Shown: positions 34,573 to 44,315 of the stretch, in pieces | Layout of the letters: each line of letters opens with the position of its first letter | How positions within the stretch are numbered: the first letter of the stretch is position 1 | NCBI GenBank assembly: GCA_029237815.1 | Contig: JAQZBP010000003.1 | Location: forward strand, 124,001 to 188,000 | Reading direction: 5' to 3' | Length of the DNA: 64,000 nt | DNA from: Moraxellaceae bacterium | GTDB taxonomy: Bacteria > Pseudomonadota > Gammaproteobacteria > Pseudomonadales > Moraxellaceae | The notes under the pieces: model-generated | What the model saw: only the letters and a program-made list of their open reading frames with translations | Database searches by the model: none | What the model was told of the DNA's origin: nothing | Program-made: the position numbers and the translations under genes

Positions 34573-35637
34573 ATGCGCACAAGCCTTCCCGTCCTGACCG
34601 CCTCCCTGCTGGCCCTGGCGCTGACCGCCTGCAGCCGGGAGGACACACCAGCGCCAGCCGCGAAAGCCCCGACGCTGGACACCCTCACCGTGGGCAGCGG
34701 CCCGGCCGCGCGCGAGCAGCAGGTGGACGGCGCGCTGGAAGCCGTCAATCAGGCCACGCTGTCGGCGCAGACCAGCGCGCGCATCACTGCGCTGCCGGTG
34801 GACGTGAATGACCGGGTGCAGGCCGGCCAGCTCGTGGCGCGCCTGCGCGACACCGAGCAGCGCTCCGGGCTCGAGCAGGCAGACGGCGCCCTGCGTATGG
34901 CACAGGCACGCATGGTGGAGGCCGACAAGACCTATGCCCGCATCAAGGAAGTGTATGAAAAGCGCCTGGTGGCAGCCGCACAGATGGACGCCGCCACGGC
35001 CGAGCACGACGCCGCGCGCGCCGCGCTGAATGCTGCGCAGGCCGCGCGCAACCGCGCCGCCGAACAGCTTGCCTACACCGAGGTGCGCGCGCCCTTCAGC
35101 GGCATCGTCACCACGCGCCCGGTACAGGTCGGCGAGGCCGTGATGCCGGGGCAGCCGCTGCTCGTGGTACAGGCCCCGGGCGCCATGCGCGCCGTGGTCG
35201 ATATCACCCAGCAACTCGCCGAAGCGCTGCGCAAGACCGGCAAGGCGACCGTACTGCTCGGCGACGGCCGCCGCTTCGAAGCCACGCAGGTGACCGTTTT
35301 TCCCAATGCCGATCCGGCGACGCAAACGGTGCGCGTGCGCGCCGACCTGCCGGCGAAGGTGAACGGCGACATCTATCCCGGCATGGCCGCCAAGCTCGTG
35401 TTCAGCGTGGGCGAAGCCCAGACCGTCGCCATTCCCGCCGCCTCGCTGGTGCAGCGCGGCGAAATCACCGGCGTGTACATCCAGGAAGCGGACGGCCATG
35501 TCGCGTTCCGCGCCCTGCGCATGGGCCGCGTGCTCGCCGATGGCCGCATCGAAGTGCTGGCGGGTCTCGCCGCCGGCGAACGGGTGGCGCGCGATCCCCG
35601 CGCGGCGGCCGCCGCCGTGATCCCCGAGGGGAAATGA
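34573..35637 (+). CDS. RND efflux periplasmic adaptor, lipoprotein
   Basis: This 354-residue membrane-fusion protein begins MRTSLPVLTASLLALALTACS with a lipobox (LTAC). It has the RND adaptor plan: beta-barrel and lipoyl halves (VNQATLSAQTSARITALPVDVNDRVQAGQLVARL), an alpha-helical hairpin rich in Ala, then EVRAPFSGIVTTRPVQVGEAVMPGQPLLVV. Substrate is unknown. It is 24 bp after the DUF2892 gene and 1 bp before the pump gene, so part of the persulfide-controlled operon by position. Confidence 0.92.
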   Translation: MRTSLPVLTASLLALALTACSREDTPAPAAKAPTLDTLTVGSGPAAREQQVDGALEAVNQATLSAQTSARITALPVDVNDRVQAGQLVARLRDTEQRSGLEQADGALRMAQARMVEADKTYARIKEVYEKRLVAAAQMDAATAEHDAARAALNAAQAARNRAAEQLAYTEVRAPFSGIVTTRPVQVGEAVMPGQPLLVVQAPGAMRAVVDITQQLAEALRKTGKATVLLGDGRRFEATQVTVFPNADPATQTVRVRADLPAKVNGDIYPGMAAKLVFSVGEAQTVAIPAASLVQRGEITGVYIQEADGHVAFRALRMGRVLADGRIEVLAGLAAGERVARDPRAAAAAVIPEGK

Positions 35638-35638
35638 C

Positions 35639-38600
35639 ATGAGCGAGACGCCGAAGGGCATTTCCGGCCGCATCGCGGCCTTTTTCCAGGAATCGCAGCT
35701 CACTCCGCTCCTGGCGCTGGTGGGCTTCCTGCTCGGCGTGTTCGCCGTGCTGGTGACGCCGCGCGAGGAGGAGCCGCAGATCGACGTGACCTTCGCCAAC
35801 GTGTTCATCCCCTACCCGGGCGGCAGCGCGAAGGAAGTCGAGCAGCTCATCACCAACAACGCCGAGCAGGTGGCGATGCAGATCGCCGGCGTGGAGCACG
35901 TGTACTCCACCTCCTCGCCCGGCATGGCCATGCTGGGTGTGCGCTTCGAAGTCGGCGAAAAGCGCACCGACGCCATCGTGCGCCTCTACAACGCCTTCTA
36001 CGAGAAGCAGGACTGGATGCCGGCAGGCGTCAATGCCGGACCGGTACTGATCAAGCCGAAAGGCATCGACGACGTGCCGGTATTCGCCGTCACTCTTACC
36101 GACAAGGATCCCGCCGCCGGCAGCGAATTGTCGCAGGCGGTGGCGCGAGCACTCGAGACCGAACTCAAGCGCGTGCCGGGCACGCGTGACGTGTACACGC
36201 TTGGCGGCCCCGAGCGCATCGTGCAGGTCGCCCTGCATCCGCAACGCCTGGCCGCCTTCGGCCTGTCGCCGGCCGACCTGCGCGCGGCGCTGCAGGCCAC
36301 CAATCAGTCCGCGACAGCGGGCAACGTGGTGGCGGACAACGCCGCCATCCAGGTGCAGGCCGGCACCTTCCTCACGCGCCCCGAAGAAGTGGGCGCGCTC
36401 GTGGTCGGCCTGTTCCAGGGCCGTCCGGTCTACCTGCGCGACATCGCCGAGGTGAAGCTCACCAATGCGCTGCCGACGCGCTACGTGAACGACTGCAGCG
36501 CCGCCAGCGACCAGGGCCCCGGCCTCTGCCGCCCGGCCGTGACGCTGGCCGTGACCAAGAAGCCCGGCGAAAACGCCGTGGCGATCGCCGACGGCCTCGA
36601 GGCCCGGCTGGCGGCGCTGCACGGCATCGTGGTGCCTGACAACGTGGCGCTGCGGGTGACGCGCAACTATGGCCAGACCGCCGAGGACAAGGCGCTCAAG
36701 CTGATCGAGAAGCTGATCTTCGCCACCGGCTCCGTGGTGCTGCTGGTGCTGCTCACCCTCGGCCGGCGCGAGGCCGTGATCGTGGGCATGGCGGTGTTCA
36801 TCACGCTCACCATCACGCTGTTCGCATCCTGGGCGGCGGGCTTCACGCTCAACCGCGTGTCGCTGTTCGCGCTGATCTTCTCGATCGGCATCCTGGTGGA
36901 CGACGCCATCGTGGTGGTGGAGAACATCCACCGCCACATCCAGAAAGGCGGCAAGTCGCTGCGCGAGGCGATCCCGCTCGCCGTGGACGAAGTCGGCGGC
37001 CCCACCATCCTCGCCACCTTCACCGTGATCGCGGCGCTGCTGCCCATGGCCTTCGTGCGCGGCCTGATGGGCCCGTACATGAGCCCGATCCCCATCAACG
37101 CCAGCATGGGCATGCTGATCTCGCTGGCGGTGGCCTTCGTGCTCACGCCCTGGCTCGCGCTCAAGCTGATGGGCCGCGCCGCGGCGCGCGATGGCCACGC
37201 CGAGGCACACGGCCACGGCGAAGGCCGCCTCGACCGCTGGCTGCTCGCCACCTTCCGCGCCCGCATGACGCCCTTCCTGCGCGGCCGCGAAGGCCGTGGC
37301 GCGCGCGTAAAACTGCTCGCCGGCATCCTCGTCGCCATCGTGCTGTCCATGGGCCTTGCCGTGGTCAAGCTCGTGGTGCTGAAGATGCTGCCCTTCGACA
37401 ACAAGTCCGAGTTCCAGGTGGTGGTGGACATGCCCGCCGGCACGCCGCTGGAAGAAACCGAGCGCGTGCTGCAGGCGCTCGGCCGGCACCTCGCCACGGT
37501 GCCGGAGGTGACGGACTTCCAGACCTATGCCGGCACCGCCGCGCCCATCAACTTCAACGGCCTCGTGCGCCAGTACTACCTGCGCCGCGAAAGCTGGCAG
37601 GGCGACATCCAGGTGAACCTGGTGGACAAGGCGCACCGCGACCGCAAGAGCCACGATATCGCCCTGTCGGTGCGCGAGCCCCTGCAGAAGATCGCCAAGG
37701 CCTACCAGGCCAACGTGAAGATCGTGGAAGTGCCGCCCGGCCCGCCGGTGATGGCGCCGCTGGTGGCCGAGGTCTACGGCGTCGACCACGCGCAGCAGGT
37801 CGAGACGGCGCGCCAGATCGCCGACACCTTCCGCAAGACGCCTGGCATCGTGGATGTGGACACGACGCTGGAGGCGCCGCAGGAGAAATGGGTGCTGGCC
37901 GTGGACCAGGCCCGCGCCGCCCGTCTCGGCGTGGACCAGGCGCAGGTGGTCGAGGCCATCGCCATGGCGACGCAGGGCAACGACCTCTCCTTCCTGCACG
38001 ACCAGAACGCGAAATATCCGGTGCCGATCCGTGCGGAGTTCTCCGCCGGCGACAAGGCCGACATCGAGACGCTGCGCTCCCTGCGCGTGCGCGCCCGCAA
38101 CGGCGCCCTGGTGCCCCTCGCGGACGTGACGCATCTCGTCACCACGACGCGCGACCAGACGATCTACCACAAGGACCTGCTGCCGGTGGTGTATGTGACC
38201 GGCGACATGGCCGGCGACACCGACTCGCCGCTCTACGGCATGGCCGGCATTTCCGGAGCGATCGGTGAGACGAAGATGGTGGATGGCAAGCCCGCCGACC
38301 AGCTGCTGATCTCGCAGCCGGATGTCGCGACGCGCCCGGCGCTGAAGTGGGACGGCGAGTGGCAGATCACCTTCGAAACCTTCCGCGACATGGGCCTCGC
38401 CTATTCCGTCGGCCTCATCCTGATCTACCTGCTGGTGGTCGCGCAGTTCCACTCCTATGGTGTGCCGCTCATCATCATGGCGCCGATTCCGCTGACGCTG
38501 ATCGGCATCATGCCGGGGCATGCGCTGCTCGGCGCGCAGTTCACGGCGACCTCCATGATCGGCATGATCGCGCTGGCGGGGATCATCGTGCGCAACTCGA

Positions 38601-38890
38601 TCCTGCTGGTGGATTTCGTGCGCCAGGAAACGGCGCGCGGCATCGCCCTGCAGGAGGCCGTGATCGAGGCCGCCGCGGTGCGCACCAAGCCCATCGTGCT
38701 GACCGGCCTCGCGGCGATGATGGGGGCCTTCTTCATCCTCGACGACCCCATCTTCTCGGGGCTGGCCGTGTCGCTGATCTTCGGCATCTTCGTGTCGACG
38801 TTGCTGACGCTGTTCGTGATCCCGGTGGTGTACTACGCCTATCACTACGAGGCGGAAGCGGCAGCGGCAGCGCGCCTTCGCGAAAGCTGA
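35639..38890 (+). CDS. RND-family efflux pump, inner-membrane transporter
   Basis: This 1083-residue protein has the twelve-helix AcrB-like plan with two large periplasmic loops. Helix 4 carries the proton-relay pair in FSIGILVDDAIVVVENIHRH. The first loop begins FIPYPGGSAKEVEQLITN, and the C-terminal half ends GIIVRNSILLVDFVRQE. It pairs with the adaptor gene just upstream; no TolC-like outer-membrane gene is present, so a distant one would be used. Its location in a BigR-like operon suggests export of a sulfur-related or toxic compound, which is inference. Confidence 0.93.
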   Translation: MSETPKGISGRIAAFFQESQLTPLLALVGFLLGVFAVLVTPREEEPQIDVTFANVFIPYPGGSAKEVEQLITNNAEQVAMQIAGVEHVYSTSSPGMAMLGVRFEVGEKRTDAIVRLYNAFYEKQDWMPAGVNAGPVLIKPKGIDDVPVFAVTLTDKDPAAGSELSQAVARALETELKRVPGTRDVYTLGGPERIVQVALHPQRLAAFGLSPADLRAALQATNQSATAGNVVADNAAIQVQAGTFLTRPEEVGALVVGLFQGRPVYLRDIAEVKLTNALPTRYVNDCSAASDQGPGLCRPAVTLAVTKKPGENAVAIADGLEARLAALHGIVVPDNVALRVTRNYGQTAEDKALKLIEKLIFATGSVVLLVLLTLGRREAVIVGMAVFITLTITLFASWAAGFTLNRVSLFALIFSIGILVDDAIVVVENIHRHIQKGGKSLREAIPLAVDEVGGPTILATFTVIAALLPMAFVRGLMGPYMSPIPINASMGMLISLAVAFVLTPWLALKLMGRAAARDGHAEAHGHGEGRLDRWLLATFRARMTPFLRGREGRGARVKLLAGILVAIVLSMGLAVVKLVVLKMLPFDNKSEFQVVVDMPAGTPLEETERVLQALGRHLATVPEVTDFQTYAGTAAPINFNGLVRQYYLRRESWQGDIQVNLVDKAHRDRKSHDIALSVREPLQKIAKAYQANVKIVEVPPGPPVMAPLVAEVYGVDHAQQVETARQIADTFRKTPGIVDVDTTLEAPQEKWVLAVDQARAARLGVDQAQVVEAIAMATQGNDLSFLHDQNAKYPVPIRAEFSAGDKADIETLRSLRVRARNGALVPLADVTHLVTTTRDQTIYHKDLLPVVYVTGDMAGDTDSPLYGMAGISGAIGETKMVDGKPADQLLISQPDVATRPALKWDGEWQITFETFRDMGLAYSVGLILIYLLVVAQFHSYGVPLIIMAPIPLTLIGIMPGHALLGAQFTATSMIGMIALAGIIVRNSILLVDFVRQETARGIALQEAVIEAAAVRTKPIVLTGLAAMMGAFFILDDPIFSGLAVSLIFGIFVSTLLTLFVIPVVYYAYHYEAEAAAAARLRES

Positions 38891-38908
38891 CGGCGCAGAC
38901 AGGAAGGA

Positions 38909-38936
38909 AAAGGGGCAGCCATGGCTGCCCCTTTCT
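38909..38936 (+). terminator. intrinsic terminator after the RND operon
   Basis: A 12-bp perfect palindromic stem (AAGGGGCAGCCA/TGGCTGCCCCTT, 38910-38933) is followed by TCTGTTC, 20 bp after the pump stop. Confidence 0.8.
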
Positions 38937-39061
38937 GTTCACGGCACAAGCCAGCGGGACGCAGGCCGGAAGCCATTTCGACACTGGCGAATCGCCCGTG
39001 TCGGCATTCATGCCAACCTGCAGGAAATCAGTCAGGTGCCGTGGTCAGGACGAACGCCGGC

Positions 39062-40237
39062 CTACGGAGCTCGATGCTGCACGGCATCAGGCGCGGGCCC
39101 CATCTGCAGGTCGATGCGCAGCAGCAGCACGATGGCGATGGCGCAGGCGATCGCGGCCCCGTAGAAAGTCCACGCCGCATGCGCTTCCCAGATCGCCCCC
39201 GACGCCCAGGAGCCCAGCGCCACGCCCACGCCCCAGAGCATGCTGTAGAGGCCCTGCCCCTGCCCCTGATGGCCTTCGCCGAAGTGATGGAAGATGAAGC
39301 TGATGGCGGCGGCGTGGAAGGCGGCAAAGGTGGCCGCATGCAGCAGCTGTATGCCCCAGATCACCGCCGGGCTGTCGACGGCCAGCCCCGTCACCGTCCA
39401 GCGCACGACGCCGAGCACGAGGCAGAGCATCAGTACGCCCTTCTCGCCCACGCGCGGCAGCCAGCGGTGCATGAAGGCGAAAGCGACAACCTCCGCCAGC
39501 ACGGCCAGCGACCACATCCAGCCGATCACCGTGCGCGCATAGCCGTGCTGCTCCAGGTAAATGCTGAAGAAGCTGTAATACGGGGCATGCGAGAACTGCA
39601 TCAGGAAGTGCACGACCAGGAACACCGCCACGGCCGGCTTCTTCAGGATGTCGAGAAAGCTCTCATGGCTATGCGCGCGCACGGCGGTGACGACATTCGG
39701 CACGCCGAGGCTCGCCAGCCAGTTGGCCAGTGCGCACAGCATCAGGCAGAGTGGCAGCCAGGACACCGACACCACGTCGAAGAGCATGCCCAGCACGGCG
39801 CCGGTGACGATGAAGCCGATCGAGCCCCACATCCGGATGCGACTGTAGAGCTCGCGCCGCGCGCCAAGGTGGGCGATCGTCACCGCCTCGAACTGCGCCT
39901 GTATGGCACTCTGGAAAAAACTGTAGCCCAGCAGTACGAAGGCCAGCGCCCAGAAGCCCTGCGGCACCAGCAGGGCCACCGAGAACAGCGTCAGCATGAA
40001 GGCGCCGAAGCGCACCACGCGCAGGCGCTGGCCGCTGCGGTCCGCCACATAGCCCCAGAAGTTCGGCGCGATCACGCGCGCGATCATGAGGAAGGCCAGC
40101 ACCTGGCCGATGTCTTCCGGCGTAAAGCCGAGATGCTTCTGCAGGTACAGCCCCATGTACGGCATGAAGCCGCCGAGGCCGGCGAAATAGAAAAAGTAGA
40201 AAGCGGAAAGGGGAACGGTGGGAATGCGGGTCGACAC
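39062..40237 (-). CDS. MFS transporter, HcaT/MFS_1-like
   Basis: This 391-residue protein with about twelve membrane helices matches the MFS_1-like (HcaT-type) group: LSAFYFFYFAGLGGFMPYMGLYLQ, then FWGYVADRSGQRLRVVR in loop 2-3, and RIRMWGSIGFIVTGA. Substrate is unknown. The start is a GTG at 40237, with AGGGA about 10 nt upstream; no ATG lies before the first helix. Adjacent to aroC in the same direction, as in Pseudomonas. Confidence 0.82.
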   Translation of the reverse strand: MSTRIPTVPLSAFYFFYFAGLGGFMPYMGLYLQKHLGFTPEDIGQVLAFLMIARVIAPNFWGYVADRSGQRLRVVRFGAFMLTLFSVALLVPQGFWALAFVLLGYSFFQSAIQAQFEAVTIAHLGARRELYSRIRMWGSIGFIVTGAVLGMLFDVVSVSWLPLCLMLCALANWLASLGVPNVVTAVRAHSHESFLDILKKPAVAVFLVVHFLMQFSHAPYYSFFSIYLEQHGYARTVIGWMWSLAVLAEVVAFAFMHRWLPRVGEKGVLMLCLVLGVVRWTVTGLAVDSPAVIWGIQLLHAATFAAFHAAAISFIFHHFGEGHQGQGQGLYSMLWGVGVALGSWASGAIWEAHAAWTFYGAAIACAIAIVLLLRIDLQMGPAPDAVQHRAP

Positions 40238-40368
40238 AGCATCGGTCCCTGAAGGAAAAGTCGTGTGAGACTTAGAGCATAGCCGGCGTCTCATCGAGCC
40301 AATCACCTGCCGCAGAAACTTCCGCCGTCACCCTCATGGCACCTGAGGGCGCACGAACCGAACCGGGA

Positions 40369-40863
40369 TCAGCTTCCCGTCGCGGCTCCGTCATCCGCAG
40401 GCGCCGCGGGCCTCACCTTCAGGCCGACAGCGATGTTCAGAACCGACGGCACCATCACCATCACGAGGCCCAGAAGGAGCCCGCTACCGGGCGGCTGCGG
40501 CGACAACGCCGACAGCCCGGCAACAAGCAGCCACAACAACGACACCATGATATTGCTGCGTATCACACGGACCAGCACCGGGGCGCTCGGCCGAAAAGCC
40601 GCCTGCAAACCGCGGTAGTAAGGCAGGCAAAACAGCGGGATGGCGATGAGCCCTCCCAGCAGCATGAAGACCCGATCCGCCCCGCCTGCCGATGCGCCCA
40701 GCCTGCTGATCAGCCCCAACAGCCCCGTCGCCAGGATCAGCAGCAACATCAGGCCACTGCCGATGCCCGCGGCCACACGCAACCCCACGCGGCCGCTGCC
40801 GCCCGGGGACAATGGAGCCGCGCGTGGAGCGCTGTAAGGATTGACGCTGTTTTCCTGCTCCAT
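40369..40863 (-). CDS. small membrane protein of unknown function (NPYSAP start)
   Basis: This 164-residue protein has four predicted membrane helices (for example VAAGIGSGLMLLLILATGLLGLI, VFMLLGGLIAIPLFCLPYYRGL, VSLLWLLVAGLSAL and LLLGLVMVMVPSVLNIAVGL). It starts MEQENSVNPYSAPRA; a short NPYxxP segment is common at the N-terminus of small hypothetical membrane proteins. No function is known. The ATG at 40863 lies 3 bp after the aroC stop. An overlapping TTG start at 40869 is less likely. Confidence 0.72.
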   Translation of the reverse strand: MEQENSVNPYSAPRAAPLSPGGSGRVGLRVAAGIGSGLMLLLILATGLLGLISRLGASAGGADRVFMLLGGLIAIPLFCLPYYRGLQAAFRPSAPVLVRVIRSNIMVSLLWLLVAGLSALSPQPPGSGLLLGLVMVMVPSVLNIAVGLKVRPAAPADDGAATGS

Positions 40864-40865
40864 GC

Positions 40866-41966
40866 TCAACGTACCGCACCCGGCACCGGCGGCAGCGGCG
40901 GCACCACATCGGCATTCTGCGCACGGTTGCGCAGGAAGTGGTCCATCAGCACGATGGCCAGCATGGCCTCGGCAATCGGCGTGGCACGCACGCCAACGCA
41001 GGGATCGTGGCGGCCCTTGGTAACCACCTCGATGGGATTGCCATCGACATCGATGGAGCGGCCCGGCAGCGTCATACTCGACGTCGGCTTCAGCGCGATG
41101 CTGACCACGATGTCCTGTCCGGAGGAAATGCCGCCGAGCGTGCCGCCGGAATGGTTGGAGAGGAAACCTTGCGGCGTGATCTCGTCGCGGTGCTGCTCGC
41201 CGCGCTGCTCGACCACGGCAAAGCCGTCGCCGATCTCCACGGCCTTCACCGCGTTGATGCTCATCATGGCGTGGGCAATGTCCGCATCGAGGCGGTCGAA
41301 CACCGGCTCGCCCCAGCCGGGCGGCACGTTGCTGGCGATCACCGTGAGGCGTGCACCACAGCTGGAGCCGTCACGGCGCAGCTGCGTGATCAGCTCTTCC
41401 ATCTTCGGCACGGCGTCGGCATCACCACAAAAGAAGGGATTCTGGTTCACGTAAGACCAGTCGAGCTTGCTCGCCTTCACGGAGCCGATCTGCGTGACAT
41501 GGCCGCGGATTTCCACGCCGAACTTCTCGCGCAGGTATTTCTTGGCGATGGCGCCGGCGGCGACACGCATGGCCGTTTCGCGCGCCGAGGAACGGCCGCC
41601 GCCGCGATAGTCGCGGAAACCGAATTTCTGCGTGTAGGTATAGTCGGCGTGGCCGGGCCGGAAGGTCGCGGCGATGTTGGCGTAGTCCTTGGACTTCTGG
41701 TCGGTGTTCTCGATGAGCAGGCCGATGGTGGTGCCGGTAGTCTTCCCTTCGAACACGCCGGACAGGATCTTCACCACGTCATCCTCGCGGCGCTGCGTGG
41801 TGAACTGCGAGGTGCCGGGCTTGCGGCGATCGAGGTCGCCCTGCAGGTCGGCTTCGGTCAGCGCAAGGCCGGGCGGCACGCCGTCGACGATGGCGCCGAG
41901 CGCGGGGCCGTGGGATTCACCGAAGGTGGTGACGCGGAAAAGTTCGCCTATCGAATTGCCGGCCAT
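40866..41966 (-). CDS. aroC: chorismate synthase
   Basis: This 366-residue FMN-dependent enzyme converts EPSP to chorismate, completing the shikimate pathway. Signature blocks: [61 protein letters not shown], and [27 protein letters not shown]. Start [20 protein letters not shown] is typical. Confidence 0.97.
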   Translation of the reverse strand: MAGNSIGELFRVTTFGESHGPALGAIVDGVPPGLALTEADLQGDLDRRKPGTSQFTTQRREDDVVKILSGVFEGKTTGTTIGLLIENTDQKSKDYANIAATFRPGHADYTYTQKFGFRDYRGGGRSSARETAMRVAAGAIAKKYLREKFGVEIRGHVTQIGSVKASKLDWSYVNQNPFFCGDADAVPKMEELITQLRRDGSSCGARLTVIASNVPPGWGEPVFDRLDADIAHAMMSINAVKAVEIGDGFAVVEQRGEQHRDEITPQGFLSNHSGGTLGGISSGQDIVVSIALKPTSSMTLPGRSIDVDGNPIEVVTKGRHDPCVGVRATPIAEAMLAIVLMDHFLRNRAQNADVVPPLPPVPGAVR

Positions 41967-42242
41967 GTTCCTGCTCTCTTGTTGTCGGCCGCTCCGGTCG
42001 GGAAACGGCTGTCATTCCGTGGGAGCGGCGACTGCCGCCCCCCGATCATCCTGCTGCTGTACCGTCGACCTTCCTGCAACGCTTCCAATGTCGCCCTGAG
42101 CCACTGCGGCATTCGGCCTCTTCACGCTTTGCGTCGAATCTGCATCTACCGTGCCGGCGCTAACGCCATCCGGCTGCAATGCCGGCAGGACTCATGCAGT
42201 TCCGGCGCCGAGCGGACACATGCAACTTGCAGTGCCGACCGC
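41967..42242. other. 276-bp gap between prmB and aroC
   Basis: No gene is seen. A GGGAGCGGCGACTGCCGCCCC stretch (42021-42041) resembles a degenerate REP palindrome. Three imperfect copies of TGCARTKCCGRC occur at 42175-42186, 42195-42206 and 42228-42239. The aroC promoter should lie in this gap, but I cannot define it. Confidence 0.4.
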
Positions 42243-43202
42243 TCACGCCGCAGCGAGCGCGGCCTTGAACGTCTCCTGATGCTCGCGGCACTGCGCCGCC
42301 GTCAGCACGAACACGCCCTCCCCGCCGTTCTCGAATTCCACCCAGGCGAAGGCCACGTCGGGAAACTCCTGCTGCAGCGCCCACTGCGAATTGCCGACCT
42401 CCACCACCAGCACGCCGTCCTCGGTGAGATGGTCGGCCGCCTCGGCCAGGATGCGGCGCGTCAGGTCGAGGCCGTCGCGGCCGGAGGCGAGCCCGAGCTC
42501 GGGTTCCTTCAGGAACTCCGGTGGCAGGTCGGCCATGTCCTCGGCATCCACATAGGGCGGGTTGCTGACGATGAGGTCGTAGCGCTGCCCCGGCAGCTTC
42601 GCGAACACGTCCGACTCGATCAGGTTCACGTTGTCCTGCAGGTCGTGGTGCTCCACGTTCACCGAGGCCACGGACAACGCGTCCATGGAAATGTCGGTGG
42701 CGTCCACCATGGCTTCCGGGAATTCCTTCGCCAGCGCGATGGCGATGCAGCCGGAGCCCGTGCAGAGGTCCAGCACGCGCTGCGGCTCCTCTGTCAGCCA
42801 GGGCAGGAAGCGCTCGGCGATGAGTTCGGCAATGGGCGAGCGCGGCACCAGCACGCGCTCGTCCACGTAGAACGGCAGGCCGGCGAAATAGGCGATGTTG
42901 AGCAGGTAGCCGAGCGGCGTGCGGTCGTTGACGCGGCGGCGGATCAGCCCGATCACGGCGCGGCGCTCGGACGGCAGCAGCTTCGCGTCGAGGATCTCGG
43001 TGTCCGCCGACCACTCGAGACCGAGCGTCTGCAACACCAGGGCGGAGGCCTCGGCAAAGGGATCGTTGCTGCCGTGGCCGAGGTGCACGTCGTGCAGGCG
43101 CAGGCAGCTGACGCCGAAGCGGATGAAATCGCGGATGGTGACGAGGGTGGCTTCGGCCTCGGCCAGGACGGCCTCATCCAGCGTGGAATACGACTCGGAC
43201 AC
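42243..43202 (-). CDS. prmB: ribosomal protein L3 glutamine N5-methyltransferase
   Basis: This 319-residue SAM-dependent methyltransferase of the HemK/PrmB family methylates Gln in ribosomal protein L3. The N-terminal region fits PrmB rather than PrmC (FIRFGVSCLRLHDVHLGHGSNDPFAEA). SAM-binding VLDLCTGSGCIAIALA and catalytic NPPYVDAEDM are present. It lies beside aroC as in Pseudomonas and is divergent from the smr gene. Confidence 0.95.
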   Translation of the reverse strand: MSESYSTLDEAVLAEAEATLVTIRDFIRFGVSCLRLHDVHLGHGSNDPFAEASALVLQTLGLEWSADTEILDAKLLPSERRAVIGLIRRRVNDRTPLGYLLNIAYFAGLPFYVDERVLVPRSPIAELIAERFLPWLTEEPQRVLDLCTGSGCIAIALAKEFPEAMVDATDISMDALSVASVNVEHHDLQDNVNLIESDVFAKLPGQRYDLIVSNPPYVDAEDMADLPPEFLKEPELGLASGRDGLDLTRRILAEAADHLTEDGVLVVEVGNSQWALQQEFPDVAFAWVEFENGGEGVFVLTAAQCREHQETFKAALAAA

Positions 43203-43410
43203 GGGGGCACCGGGAGTGGTTCGGGAAAGGCGCGCATTCTAGCAGCAGCGCCCGCCGGCCGCCCATAACGACCGGCGCCCGGCGACTCCCGGACGCGCCG
43301 CCGTCCGCGAGGGTGGCGGGCCGGCGCGACGGTGGCCACAATAGCGGCAGGCATGGCGGCGGCCCGGCACGGCTTCCGCTCCATCCCCTTTATCTGCAGC
43401 AGGCGCTCCC

Positions 43411-44055
43411 ATGAAAAGCCCCGCCCTCAGTGAACTGAAGAAGACCCTGCGGGAGAACCCCGCACCGCCGGCGCCCAAACCGGCGACGGTCGTGCCCCAG
43501 GCGCCGCCCGAGCCGGAAGTGGATGACGCCACCCTCTTTGCGCAAGCCACCCGTGGGGTGAGGCGCATCGAGGCGGAGAGCCCTCCGCCGCCCACGCCGG
43601 CGAAGCCGGACGCCAACGTGCTGCGCCGCCGCGCCGCCGCCGTGGCCGAGGACGCCCCCAATGCCCCCATCTCCGACACCGCCGCCCTCCTGCACGCGGT
43701 GGCGCCGGAGGAGACCCTGAGCTTTGCCCGCAATGGCGTGCAGGCGCGCGTCATGCAGAAGCTGAAGCAGGGCCAGCCGCACTGGCAGGCCGCGGTCGAC
43801 CTGCACGGCTGCACGGTGGACGCCGCGCGCGAGGCGGTGCTCACGATCATCTCTGATGGCCGCCGGGAAGGCCTGCAGGTGGTGAAGATCGTGCACGGCA
43901 AGGGCCTCATGAACGGCCAGCCCCTGCTCAAGACCTGCGTCAACGGCTGGCTGCGGCAGTTGCCGGACGTGCTGGCCTTCGTCAGCTCGCTGCCGCGCGA
44001 CGGCGGCACCGGCGCGGTCTACGTGCTGCTGAAACGCCGCCGCGAGGACGCGTAG
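43411..44055 (+). CDS. Smr-domain nuclease-like protein
   Basis: This 214-residue protein has a charged, Pro-rich N-terminal half and a C-terminal Smr domain with DLHGCTVDAAREAVL and VKIVHGKGLMNGQPLLKTCVNGWL, the DLHG and HGKG motifs. Stand-alone Smr proteins of this type (SmrA/YdaL-like) have been linked to DNA or RNA nicking. It is divergent from prmB, as in Pseudomonas. A REP doublet starts at its stop codon. Confidence 0.9.
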   Translation: MKSPALSELKKTLRENPAPPAPKPATVVPQAPPEPEVDDATLFAQATRGVRRIEAESPPPPTPAKPDANVLRRRAAAVAEDAPNAPISDTAALLHAVAPEETLSFARNGVQARVMQKLKQGQPHWQAAVDLHGCTVDAAREAVLTIISDGRREGLQVVKIVHGKGLMNGQPLLKTCVNGWLRQLPDVLAFVSSLPRDGGTGAVYVLLKRRREDA

Positions 44056-44182
44056 GTCGGGCTTCAGCCCGGCAGACCAGTGAAAGCCCGGCCATCCGTC
44101 CCGTCAGCCTGATACGGAGAGGGGGCCTGGCATCACCCGGCGAGGTGGCAAGACTACGACCTGTCGGGCTGAAGCCCGACCT
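44054..44182. repeat. REP-like inverted pair (REPIN-like) between smr and folE
   Basis: AGGTCGGGCTTCAGCCCG (44054-44071) recurs as an exact inverted copy at 44165-44182, 93 bp apart. Each copy is itself a palindrome. This is the doublet plan of REPINs mobilised by RAYT transposases, and the core matches that at 8500-8551. The first copy overlaps the last bases of smr. Confidence 0.8.
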
Positions 44183-44315
44183 GCAGGGGAGGGACGTCAA
44201 GGACGCTGCCGGCGGGCGCCGGGAGCCCCGCTGACCATGCCCTGCCCGCTTTACCCGCCCCCCCGCTTTCCGCTAGGGTGGCGGCCCGTTCGACAGCCGC
44301 AGAGCGAGTCCCGCC

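Noticed and set aside
35465..38845. 1126-residue minus-strand reading frame, His/Arg/Gln rich
   Set aside because: It lies opposite the RND pump, whose proton-relay and loop motifs are clear. Its composition (long HRQ-rich stretches) is typical of GC-rich antisense frames.
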